Shown here: piece after piece, positions 17,987 through 25,946 of the stretch | Numbering within the stretch: the first letter of the stretch is position 1 | Layout: the number at the start of each line of letters is the position of its first letter | NCBI GenBank assembly: GCA_024692685.1 | Contig: JAILMJ010000019.1 | Location: 1 to 51,001 of the forward strand | Source: Clostridia bacterium | GTDB taxonomy: Bacteria; Bacillota; Clostridia; Oscillospirales; Acutalibacteraceae | DNA length: 51,001 nt | Direction of reading: 5' to 3' | Translations under genes and position numbers: made by a program | The notes under the pieces: generated by a model | Database searches by the model: none | Told to the model about the DNA's origin: nothing | Seen by the model: only the letters and a program-made list of their open reading frames with translations

Positions 17987-18766
17987 ATGTTTCTTGCTAT
18001 AGATATTGGGAATTCCAATATAACAATCGGCGTTTTTGATAATGACAAAATCAAATTTGTTTCAAGGATTTCAACGGACAGGTCAAAAACCCCCGATCAA
18101 TATGCCATTGAAATTGATAATATACTTAATCTTTACGGCACACTTCCCAAAGAAATTGATAATTCAGCTATCAGTTCCGTTGTGCCTGAATTAACAGATG
18201 AAATCGGTAAGGCAGTTAACATTATTACCGGAAGATCACCGTTAATCATCAATTCAGAAATTGAAACCGATATGAAAATTATGATTGACGACCCAAATCA
18301 GCTCGGAGCTGACCTGTATGCCGGATGTTACGGAGCCGCAAAGCTATATCCATTGCCTTGTATAGTAATAGATCTCGGCACTGCAAGTAAAATAAGCATA
18401 ATAGATAAAAACTGTAATTTCAGAGGATGCGCAATTGCTCCGGGTATCAAAATATCTCTTGAAGCTCTTTCCGCAAAAACCTCGCAGCTTCCGAACATCA
18501 GTCTGAAAAAGCCTCTGCACTCTATCGGTACCAATACAACTGATTCTATGCAATCGGGTGTTGTATACGGCTTTTCTTCTATGTTGGACGGACTCATTGA
18601 AAGGTTTGAGAAAGAACTTGATGAGGGAGAATGCTTCTGTATAGCGACCGGCGGGCTCGCCGGAGACCTTGTAACAAGTTGTAAACGCAAAATTGTTTAT
18701 AACCGAGAATTGATTCTCTGCGGTATAAAATTAATTAGCGATAAAATAACCGCCGACAAATTTTAA
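17987..18766 (+). CDS. coaX: Type III pantothenate kinase
   Basis: The 259-residue enzyme phosphorylates pantothenate, the first step of coenzyme A synthesis, and belongs to the ASKHA superfamily. It begins MFLAIDIGNSNITIGVF (phosphate-1 motif), has DQLGAD-like PNQLGADLYAG in the middle, then DLGTASKISII (the family usually reads DFGTATT) and GCAIAPGI. The C-terminal ATGGLAG is the adenosine-binding motif. The length is normal. The start ATG has GAGGTGA at 17976-17982. No alternative pantothenate kinase is in the window. Confidence 0.96.
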   Translation: MFLAIDIGNSNITIGVFDNDKIKFVSRISTDRSKTPDQYAIEIDNILNLYGTLPKEIDNSAISSVVPELTDEIGKAVNIITGRSPLIINSEIETDMKIMIDDPNQLGADLYAGCYGAAKLYPLPCIVIDLGTASKISIIDKNCNFRGCAIAPGIKISLEALSAKTSQLPNISLKKPLHSIGTNTTDSMQSGVVYGFSSMLDGLIERFEKELDEGECFCIATGGLAGDLVTSCKRKIVYNRELILCGIKLISDKITADKF

Positions 18767-18961
18767 CTCAAAACTATTTATGTGTCAATAATTCTCTGAT
18801 TACTGAATAACGGAGTTTTATTCGAAAATACGAAATGATTAATCCGGTATTTAAAACGGAATTCTCCGATACTCAGACGATATTAAATTATATTAACTGA
18901 ATATATTTTAAAACGGAGAAATCAATTTTGAAATTGAACCATCTAATCAGGAGGTATAAAA
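18767..18961 (+). promoter_or_regulatory. Leader region of metY-metA with competing inverted repeats
   Basis: This 195-base gap before metY has no gene. TTCTCCG at 18862-18868 can pair with the adjacent CGGA (18857-18860), with CGGAG at 18811-18815, or with CGGAGAA at 18914-18920, so mutually exclusive RNA stems are possible. TTTAAAACGGA is also repeated. No SAM-I, SAM-II or T-box consensus was recognised. AGGAGG at 18949-18954 is the metY ribosome binding site. No convincing promoter stands out. Confidence 0.35.
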
Positions 18962-20248
18962 ATGGCTAAAAAAAGCAGAATCGAAACTGTTTGCGTTCAG
19001 GGCGGATACACACCCGGTAACGGTGAACCGAGAGAAATACCCATTATTCAATCGACAACATTTAAATATAACACAAGTGAAGATATGGGTAAATTATTTG
19101 ACCTTGAGGCAAACGGATATTTTTACACCAGGCTTCAAAACCCGACAAATGATATGGTAGCCGCCAAAATATGTGAAATGGAAGGCGGAACTGCCGCTAT
19201 GCTCACTTCTTCCGGCCAGGCTGCAAATTTTTACAGTGTATTTAACATAGCAAATTGCGGTGATCATGTAATCAGCAGCAGCACTATATACGGCGGTACC
19301 TTCAATTTATTCTCTGTAACAATGAAAAAAATGGGAATAGATTTCACCTTCGTTTCACCTGACTGTACAGATGAAGAGCTTAATGCCGCATTCAGACCCA
19401 ACACAAAAGCAGTTTTCGGCGAAACCATTGCCAATCCGGCTTTAACCGTTCTCGATATAGAAAAATTTGCAAAAGCAGCACACGACCACGGAGTTCCTCT
19501 GATAATTGACAACACATTTGCAACGCCTGTTAATTGCAGACCCATTGAATGGGGAGCAGATATTGTTACTCATTCCACAACAAAATACATGGATGGTCAC
19601 GGTTCGGCAGTCGGCGGTGCAATAGTCGACTCCGGAAAATTCAACTGGAATCTATATGCCGAAAAATTCCCCGGATTAACCACACCGGATGACAGTTATC
19701 ACGGTGTAACATATACCGAACGTTTCGGCCTTGAAGGTGCTTTTATCACAAAGGCAACCGCTCAGCTTATGAGAGATTTTGGCTCAATTCAGGCTCCTCA
19801 GAATGCTTTCCTGCTTAATCTCGGCCTCGAAAGTCTCCATGTAAGAATAGCCAGGCACTGTGAAAATGCGCTTGCAGTTGCCGAATTTCTCGAAAAAAGC
19901 GATAAAATATCATGGGTTACATATCCGGGACTTCCCTCGGATAAATATTATCAGCTTGCTAAAAAATATATGCCAAACGGCACATGCGGAGTAGTTTCTT
20001 TCGGAGTAAAAGGCGGAAGAAGCGCCGCAGAAAAATTTATGGCAAACCTGAAACTCGCCGCCATAGAAACTCACGTGGCAGATGCAAGGTCATGCTGTCT
20101 TCATCCGGCAAGTTCTACTCACCGTCAGATGACTGAGGAAGAACTTAAAGCCGGAGGCGTATCTGGCGATTTAGTCAGATTTTCCTGCGGAATAGAGAGC
20201 AAATACGACCTCATCGATGATATTTCACAGGCAATCGAAAAAATCTGA
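18962..20248 (+). CDS. metY: O-acetylhomoserine sulfhydrylase
   Basis: The 428-residue PLP enzyme makes homocysteine (or cysteine analogues) from O-acetylhomoserine and sulfide in methionine synthesis. The Cys/Met-metabolism PLP signature includes YFYTRLQNPTNDM, SSGQAAN, the Asp of PLIIDNTFATP, and the Schiff-base lysine at about residue 208 in THSTTKYMDGHG. The insertions and length of about 430 fit MetY rather than the shorter cystathionine synthases (about 380). It lies 21 bases before metA, which makes its substrate, so the two form an operon. Its ribosome binding site is a perfect AGGAGG. Confidence 0.96.
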   Translation: MAKKSRIETVCVQGGYTPGNGEPREIPIIQSTTFKYNTSEDMGKLFDLEANGYFYTRLQNPTNDMVAAKICEMEGGTAAMLTSSGQAANFYSVFNIANCGDHVISSSTIYGGTFNLFSVTMKKMGIDFTFVSPDCTDEELNAAFRPNTKAVFGETIANPALTVLDIEKFAKAAHDHGVPLIIDNTFATPVNCRPIEWGADIVTHSTTKYMDGHGSAVGGAIVDSGKFNWNLYAEKFPGLTTPDDSYHGVTYTERFGLEGAFITKATAQLMRDFGSIQAPQNAFLLNLGLESLHVRIARHCENALAVAEFLEKSDKISWVTYPGLPSDKYYQLAKKYMPNGTCGVVSFGVKGGRSAAEKFMANLKLAAIETHVADARSCCLHPASSTHRQMTEEELKAGGVSGDLVRFSCGIESKYDLIDDISQAIEKI

Positions 20249-20269
20249 AAACAGGGAGAATCCTTTTAA

Positions 20270-21193
20270 ATGCCCATTAAAATTCCAAATGAATTGCCGG
20301 CAACAAAAATACTGACTGACGAAAATATATTCGTTATGACTGAAACGAGAGCGATGACTCAGGACATCCGTCCGCTTCAAATCCTGCTTCTCAACCTTAT
20401 GCCGACAAAAATTGATACCGAAACTCAGTTTTCAAGATTACTCGGAAACACGCCGTTACAAGTTGAACTGACTTTAATTCATACCGAATCTCACAAATCA
20501 AAAAACATCAGTGATGACCATCTTTTGTCATTTTACAGAGTTTTTAATGATATTAAAGAAAAGTACTTTGACGGTATGATTATTACCGGCGCTCCCGTTG
20601 AACATCTTGATTTTGAGGAAGTTGAATACTGGGATGAACTATGCAAAATAATGGAATGGAGCAAAACTCATGTTTACAGCACATTTCATATTTGCTGGGG
20701 TGCTCAGGCCGCGCTGTATTATCATTATAAAGTCAATAAAATTAAATTGGACACCAAATTATTCGGGGTATTTAAACATAAAGCCGAATATAAAAAAGCA
20801 ATACTTTTAAGAGGTTTTGATGACGTATTCTATATTCCCCACTCCCGTCATACAACCGTCAGCCGTAACGAAATTGAAAATATTCCGGGGATGAAGATTC
20901 TTGCTTCTTCAACCGAAGCCGGAGTTGTATTAATGATGACCGAAAACGGAAGACAAATTTTTATTACCGGTCACCCTGAATATGATCAATACACTTTGGA
21001 TAAAGAATACAGACGTGATTTAATGGCAGGAAAACCAATTACATGTCCGAAGAATTATTATCCCCATGATGATATTGCAAATCCTCCTCTGGTATCCTGG
21101 CGCGCTCATGCAAATTTGCTTTATTCAAATTGGTTGAATTATTTTGTTTATCAGTCAACTCCATATGAAATCGATAAAATATCCGATGATTAA
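20270..21193 (+). CDS. metA: Homoserine O-acetyltransferase (MetA family)
   Basis: The 307-residue enzyme activates homoserine for methionine synthesis. The catalytic Cys142 lies in HICWGAQAALYYHY, with His and Glu further on (HPEYDQ). In this family residue 111 decides the acyl donor: Gly gives succinyl-CoA use and Glu gives acetyl-CoA use. Here residue 111 is Glu (GAPVEHLDFEEVEYW), so O-acetylhomoserine is predicted, matching the adjacent O-acetylhomoserine sulfhydrylase. Many annotations would label it a succinyltransferase by default, which the sequence argues against. The ribosome binding site is GGGAG. Confidence 0.95.
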   Translation: MPIKIPNELPATKILTDENIFVMTETRAMTQDIRPLQILLLNLMPTKIDTETQFSRLLGNTPLQVELTLIHTESHKSKNISDDHLLSFYRVFNDIKEKYFDGMIITGAPVEHLDFEEVEYWDELCKIMEWSKTHVYSTFHICWGAQAALYYHYKVNKIKLDTKLFGVFKHKAEYKKAILLRGFDDVFYIPHSRHTTVSRNEIENIPGMKILASSTEAGVVLMMTENGRQIFITGHPEYDQYTLDKEYRRDLMAGKPITCPKNYYPHDDIANPPLVSWRAHANLLYSNWLNYFVYQSTPYEIDKISDD

Positions 21194-21211
21194 TTTATTT
21201 TATTAAAAGTA

Positions 21212-21240
21212 TTTACTTTTTAAAAAATTTATAATATAAT
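21212..21240 (+). promoter_or_regulatory. Promoter of ydbC
   Basis: TTTACT (21212-21217) and TATAAT (21235-21240) are 17 bases apart. A second overlapping TATAAT occupies 21230-21235. Confidence 0.6.
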
Positions 21241-21281
21241 GATTAAAACGAATGTTTTAAAATAGGGAAAGGAGATCAAAT

Positions 21282-21497
21282 ATGCCTGCATTTACTTATG
21301 AAATCGTTAAGCATGTTGCTGTTCTGTCCGAAAACGCACGCGGATGGAAAAAAGAGCTCAATCTTGTCAGCTGGGGCGGACGCGATCCTAAATACGACAT
21401 ACGCGAATGGTCGCCCGAATATGACAGAATGGGTAAAGGTGTTACACTCAGCGATGAAGAGATGGAAAATCTCGTAGCAGCCATCAAGGAAATGTAA
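21282..21497 (+). CDS. ydbC: YdbC family PC4-like DNA-binding protein
   Basis: This 71-residue protein is of the PC4/YdbC family, small dimeric proteins that bind single-stranded DNA and resemble the eukaryotic coactivator PC4. Family features are the N-terminal strands, the GWKKELNLVSWGGRDPKYDIREW block, and a C-terminal helix (SDEEMENLVAAIKEM). The bacterial function is not well defined. It has its own promoter and a strong AAAGGAGA ribosome binding site. An intrinsic terminator follows 50 bases downstream, just ahead of the GTPase-nuclease fusion gene. Confidence 0.9.
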   Translation: MPAFTYEIVKHVAVLSENARGWKKELNLVSWGGRDPKYDIREWSPEYDRMGKGVTLSDEEMENLVAAIKEM

Positions 21498-21546
21498 TTA
21501 ATCGCATTTCAGGCGAATACTGAATAGCTCGTAAATTAAAAGGATC

Positions 21547-21575
21547 GGTGCCTTCTACGGCACCTTTCTTTTTTG
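21547..21575 (+). terminator. Intrinsic terminator or attenuator directly before the GTPase-nuclease gene
   Basis: GGTGCC (21547-21552) pairs with GGCACC (21559-21564) around a six-base loop and is followed by TTTCTTTTTTG. It ends ydbC transcripts. The next ATG is at 21595, leaving 19 bases, too few for a promoter, so the downstream gene seems to depend on read-through or regulated antitermination. Confidence 0.8.
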
Positions 21576-21594
21576 TGAAAGGTTTCAGATTGAT

Positions 21595-24159
21595 ATGAAA
21601 AAAGCCGTACTCGGAATATTGGCTCATGTTGATGCCGGAAAAACAACACTTGCCGAATCAATTCTGTATAATTTCGGTGTACTCAGAGAAAAAGGAAGAG
21701 TTGATAACGGCAACACCGCGCTTGATACTCATCACCTCGAAAGAGAAAGAGGTATAACTATTTTTTCAAGTCAAGCGGTTTTTACAGCTAATAATCACGA
21801 ATTCACTCTGCTTGATACTCCCGGTCACGTCGATTTCAGCTGTGAAACCGAAAGAACATTGCGTATAATCGACGTTGCAATACTTGTAATCAGCGGAATT
21901 GACGGAGTTCAGTCACACACAAAAACCATCTGGAATCTGCTTGAAATATACAACATTCCCGTATTTATATTTGTTACCAAAACAGATTACGCAAGAAAAG
22001 ACCCTGCATTAATCATGGATGAGTTAAGAAGCGAATTATCAGATGACTGTATTGACTTTACAGATATTTATTCCTCGGATTTTAAAGAAAGAATTGCGGT
22101 TTATTCTGAAGCTTTACTTGAGAAATACTTATCCGGCAAAGAATTCACAAATGATGACATTTCCGATTTGATTTTTTCAAAAAGAATCATCCCCTGCTTT
22201 TTCGGTTCAGGGCTGAAGAATACCGGCGTACGCGAGTTTATTCAGGCGATTGACAGACTTTTAATCGATAAAAAATATCCCGAAGTTTTCGGAGCTAGAG
22301 CATTCAAAATTTCACACGATAAAGATATAAGATTAACTCATATCAAGGTGACGGGCGGTAAGATTTCCGTGAAAGATACTCTTGAATATGATGACAAATC
22401 GGAAAAGGTAAACAGGATAAGAATATATAGTGGCTCAAAATACATTACTGTGGATGAAGCGGAAGCAGGAAGCGTATGCGCAGTTGAAGGCCTGACAGAC
22501 GCTTCCGCTTCACAAGGATTCGGATACGAAAAAGACTTTGATTCGCCCGTTCTTGAGCCGATAATGAACTTCAGACTAAACCTTCCGAATAACATTGATG
22601 TGAGTTCTTTTCTACCGAAAATAAAGCTCATTGAGGAAGAAGAACCGACACTGAAAGTAACATGGAATTCATTTTTGAAACAAATTCAAGTCGGTTTAAT
22701 GGGAAAAGTTCAGGCAGAAATACTCGTTTCATTGATTGCAGAAAAATACGGCATTGATGTTACGGTTGATAACGGAATGATTCAATATAAGGAAACAATA
22801 AAAGAACCTGTTGAAGGCGTAGGGCATTACGAACCCCTCAGGCACTATTCAGAGGTTCACCTTATTCTGGAGCCTCTGGAAAGAGGAAAGGGTCTGGTTT
22901 TTGAATCGCGGTGCAGTGAGGATATGCTTGACAGCAATTATCAGAAATTGATTCTTACCCATCTTAACGAAAAAGAACACCTCGGAGTTCTGACAGGTTC
23001 ACCCGTTACAGATTTGAAGATAACGCTTGTAGCCGGCAGAGCCCATTTAAAACATACCGAGGGAGGTGATTTCAGGCAGGCTACATACCGAGCAGTAAGA
23101 CAGGGTCTGATGCAATCCGAAAGCATTCTTCTTGAACCGTTTTATAATTTTACTCTTTACCTCCCCTATGAATATTTAGGCAGGGCAATAAATGATATCA
23201 AGCAAAGATATGGTACGTTTGAAACACCCGAAGAATCTGATAAAACAATTATTTTAAAAGGCAAAGCGCCTGTATCAACAATGCTCGGATACAATAACGA
23301 AGTTGCTTCTTACACATCAGGAAAAGGCAAACTTGTCTGCTCGCCTGCCGGATATGAGGAATGCCATAACAGTGAGGAAGTCATATCTGCAATTAACTAT
23401 AATCCTGAAGCAGACATTGATAATACACCGGATTCTGTTTTTTGCTCTCACGGCTCCGGATTCGTTGTAAAATGGAACGAAGTTGAAAATTATATGCACC
23501 TCGGCAGCAGTATAAAAAAAGGGGAAAAGTATTTTTCTGCTGTAAATCACAGAAATTTTCATATTGATGACAAAGAACTTGAAGAGATAATGAGACGTGA
23601 ATTCGGCGAGGCAAAATATGATCTTTACCGGCCAGTAAAACCCGATTACATAAATGAAGAGGTTGATACTGATTTAAAATACAGAAAGCATTGGATTATT
23701 ATCGACGGTTATAATGTCATTTTTTCCTGGGATGATTTGAAAGATATTGCGAAAAGCGACCTCGATTCCGCACGCAGGAAGCTTATGGAAATACTCAGCA
23801 ATTACTCTGCTTTTACAAAAGAAAACGTAGTCCTTGTATTTGATGCATACAAGGTAGACGGAAATAAAGGCGAAAATTTTGATTTCAATAACATACATGT
23901 GGTATATACCAAAGAAAGAGAACTAGGTGATGTCTATATAGAGAAACTAATAAAAGAAATAGGCAAAAACGATAAGGTTCGAGTTGTTTCGTCAGACAGT
24001 TTAATACAGTTATCTGCAGTAAGATTCGGTGTTCAGAGACTATCATCAAGAGAGTTCGAAACAGAAATTGACGAAGTACATAACAAAATCAGCGAGATGC
24101 TTGAAAATATCAAAAATGAAAACCCAAAACCGAGAATAGATATAAATACCGCAAATTAA
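21595..24159 (+). CDS. TetM/EF-G-type translational GTPase fused to a Rae1/YacP-like NYN ribonuclease domain
   Basis: The 854-residue protein is in two parts. Residues 1 to about 640 have the ribosomal-protection (TetM/TetO) and EF-G layout: G1 AHVDAGKTT (10-18), the switch-I ERGITIFSS, DTPGHVDF, and a G4 motif TKTD in place of NKxD, then domains II-V (GHYEPLRHYSEVHL, PYEYLGRAINDIKQRYG). From residue 699 a PIN/NYN domain begins. Its acidic residues appear at D704 (IIDGYNVI), D750 (VFDAYKVDG), D779 (RELGDVYIEKL) and D801 (VVSSDSLIQ), and YTKE and SSREFETE match B. subtilis Rae1 (YacP), which cleaves mRNA in the ribosomal A site. TetM-like GTPases also enter the A site, so an A-site rescue and mRNA-cleavage role is inferred. 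Resistance to tetracycline is not established. AAAGG precedes the ATG, and a terminator sits just upstream. Confidence 0.9.
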   Translation: MKKAVLGILAHVDAGKTTLAESILYNFGVLREKGRVDNGNTALDTHHLERERGITIFSSQAVFTANNHEFTLLDTPGHVDFSCETERTLRIIDVAILVISGIDGVQSHTKTIWNLLEIYNIPVFIFVTKTDYARKDPALIMDELRSELSDDCIDFTDIYSSDFKERIAVYSEALLEKYLSGKEFTNDDISDLIFSKRIIPCFFGSGLKNTGVREFIQAIDRLLIDKKYPEVFGARAFKISHDKDIRLTHIKVTGGKISVKDTLEYDDKSEKVNRIRIYSGSKYITVDEAEAGSVCAVEGLTDASASQGFGYEKDFDSPVLEPIMNFRLNLPNNIDVSSFLPKIKLIEEEEPTLKVTWNSFLKQIQVGLMGKVQAEILVSLIAEKYGIDVTVDNGMIQYKETIKEPVEGVGHYEPLRHYSEVHLILEPLERGKGLVFESRCSEDMLDSNYQKLILTHLNEKEHLGVLTGSPVTDLKITLVAGRAHLKHTEGGDFRQATYRAVRQGLMQSESILLEPFYNFTLYLPYEYLGRAINDIKQRYGTFETPEESDKTIILKGKAPVSTMLGYNNEVASYTSGKGKLVCSPAGYEECHNSEEVISAINYNPEADIDNTPDSVFCSHGSGFVVKWNEVENYMHLGSSIKKGEKYFSAVNHRNFHIDDKELEEIMRREFGEAKYDLYRPVKPDYINEEVDTDLKYRKHWIIIDGYNVIFSWDDLKDIAKSDLDSARRKLMEILSNYSAFTKENVVLVFDAYKVDGNKGENFDFNNIHVVYTKERELGDVYIEKLIKEIGKNDKVRVVSSDSLIQLSAVRFGVQRLSSREFETEIDEVHNKISEMLENIKNENPKPRIDINTAN

Positions 24160-24180
24160 TTATTTAATCATCTTTATTTC

Positions 24181-24209
24181 TTGTATTAATATCTTTAATG
24201 TGATATAAT
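24181..24209 (+). promoter_or_regulatory. Promoter of the GDSL-to-barstar operon
   Basis: TTGTAT (24181-24186) and TATAAT (24204-24209) are 17 bases apart, with an extended -10 (TGA before TATAAT). It is the only good promoter found before the one at 30953. Confidence 0.75.
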
Positions 24210-24240
24210 TAATAAAATTTTTTAATGGAAGGTGAAATAC

Positions 24241-24855
24241 TTGAAAATATTATTTCAAGGTGATTCAATTACAGATGCCGGCAGAGACAGAAGTGACTTC
24301 CATAATCTCGGGTCGGGATATCCCTTTTACGCCGCAAAATATATCAAAGAAAGACATCCTGAAACCGACTTTGAATTTATCAATCTCGGCATAAGCGGGG
24401 ACCAGACAAAAGACCTGGTTCAAAGATTGCAAAAAGACTTTATTGATATAGATCCCGATATCATTTCAATTCATATCGGAGTAAATGACACATGGCATTA
24501 TGCCGCAGCACGGGAATGGCTCAGTAATGATAGATTCGAAGATAATTACAGAACAGTATTGAAGGCAATCAAAGAAAAAACTCATGCAAAAATAATTATG
24601 ATTGAGCAGTTCCTGCTTCCGGCAGATGACAAAGATTATTTCCGCGAAGATTTAAATGGAAAAATTGATATCGAAAGAAAACTTGCCAGAGAATTTGCAG
24701 ATGTATATGTTCCGCTTGACGGACTTTTTGCTAAAGCTTTGCTTGAGAAGCCTTCTCTTTATTGGTCGTCGGATGGAGTTCATCCCAACGATAACGGATC
24801 CAAATTCATCGGAAAGATTTATGCTGACGCTTATGACGAGGTGATAAAAAAATAA
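24241..24855 (+). CDS. SGNH/GDSL-family esterase or lipase
   Basis: The 204-residue hydrolase begins MKILFQGDSITDAGR. The nucleophile Ser is at residue 9 in GDSI. Further blocks are LGISGDQT, GVNDTW with the oxyanion Asn, and the catalytic Asp and His in SDGVHPND. Members remove acyl or acetyl groups from sugars or lipids. There is no signal peptide, so it acts in the cytoplasm. The frame also opens at GTG 24232, but TTG at 24241 has AAGGTG seven bases upstream and yields the usual short N-terminus, so TTG is preferred. It is first in the seven-gene run and lies 2 bases before the permease gene. Confidence 0.88.
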   Translation: MKILFQGDSITDAGRDRSDFHNLGSGYPFYAAKYIKERHPETDFEFINLGISGDQTKDLVQRLQKDFIDIDPDIISIHIGVNDTWHYAAAREWLSNDRFEDNYRTVLKAIKEKTHAKIIMIEQFLLPADDKDYFREDLNGKIDIERKLAREFADVYVPLDGLFAKALLEKPSLYWSSDGVHPNDNGSKFIGKIYADAYDEVIKK

Positions 24856-24857
24856 TT

Positions 24858-25928
24858 ATGAAGAAATTAAAAGAGATTTTAAGCTACATCTTCATAGACG
24901 GGCTTTCAGGTATGGCAATGGGCCTTTTCGGCACGCTTATCATAGGCACAATACTCGAACAGATTGCCGCTGTAATTCCCGGAATAGCCGGTGACTATTT
25001 AAGATACGCCTCACTTGTAGCCAAATCACTCACCGGAGCAGGAATAGGCGTAGGTATGGCATTTAAATACAAAGTATCCCCTCTTGTCGGTGCCGGTGCA
25101 TGTGTATCCGGTATGGTCGGTGCGTTTGCATCCAAAATTCTTGCCGGTTCAGTTATTACCGAAGCGGGTATGCTTTTCTCCGGTCCCGGTGACCCGCTCA
25201 GTGCATTTATCGGCGCAATGTGTGCGATTCAAATCGGAAAACTGATAAGCGGGAAAACCAAACTGGATATTATTCTTACTCCTGCATGTTCTATTCTGGC
25301 CGGCTCAGCCGCAGGATTATTATTAGGCCCCCCTGTAAGCATAATCACAACAAAAATCGGAGAACTGATTGTTTGGGGAACAGAAAGACAACCTGTAATG
25401 ATGGGCGTCATTGTCAGCGTTGTTATGGGTATATGTCTTACTCTTCCCATCAGTTCCGCCGCCCTCGGAATAATTCTGGGACTTAACGGAATTGCCGGCG
25501 GGGCTGCAGTGGTAGGCTGCAGTGCGCATATGATTGGCTTTGCTGTAATGAGTTACAGAGAAAATAAACTTGGCGGATTACTTGCTCAAGGGGTCGGCAC
25601 TTCAATGCTACAGATGCCCAACCTCCTCAAGAAACCTGTTTTATGGCTGCCGCCGGTTATAACAAGCGCGATTCTCGGTCCGATTTCTACTAGAGTTCTC
25701 AAAATGACTTGCAAAGCAGCCGGCTCAGGTATGGGTACTTCCGGATTGGTCGGCCAGATAATGACATTTACTTCTATGACTGAATCCGGTTTCGGAACCG
25801 CCGCTACCCTGATTGAAATGGCAATAATGCATTTTATTGCGCCCGCAATTCTATGCCTGATAATATCCGAACTTATGAGGAAAAAAGGTCTGATTAAATA
25901 CGGTGACCTTAAGCTCGAAGACGCTTAA
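24858..25928 (+). CDS. PTS EIIC-like membrane permease
   Basis: The 356-residue membrane protein has roughly ten hydrophobic helices rich in Gly and Ala. It resembles the PTS_EIIC_2 group: PLVGAGACVSGMVGAFASK, MSYRENKLGGLLAQGVGTSMLQMPN and a C-terminal GLVGQIMTFTSMTESGFGT. No EIIA or EIIB domain is attached or encoded nearby, so whether it works as a phosphotransferase permease or as a stand-alone transporter is open. It starts 2 bases after the GDSL gene and is followed after 18 bases by a secreted protein gene. Confidence 0.8.
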   Translation: MKKLKEILSYIFIDGLSGMAMGLFGTLIIGTILEQIAAVIPGIAGDYLRYASLVAKSLTGAGIGVGMAFKYKVSPLVGAGACVSGMVGAFASKILAGSVITEAGMLFSGPGDPLSAFIGAMCAIQIGKLISGKTKLDIILTPACSILAGSAAGLLLGPPVSIITTKIGELIVWGTERQPVMMGVIVSVVMGICLTLPISSAALGIILGLNGIAGGAAVVGCSAHMIGFAVMSYRENKLGGLLAQGVGTSMLQMPNLLKKPVLWLPPVITSAILGPISTRVLKMTCKAAGSGMGTSGLVGQIMTFTSMTESGFGTAATLIEMAIMHFIAPAILCLIISELMRKKGLIKYGDLKLEDA

Positions 25929-25946
25929 TTACGGAGAGGTAGAAAA

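Noticed and set aside
18767-18961. SAM riboswitch or T-box before metY
   Set aside because: None of the conserved core segments of SAM-I, SAM-II or T-box leaders could be found.
21595-24159. Plain label as a tetracycline-resistance gene
   Set aside because: The GTPase part is of that family, but the extra nuclease domain and altered G4 motif make a resistance function unproven.
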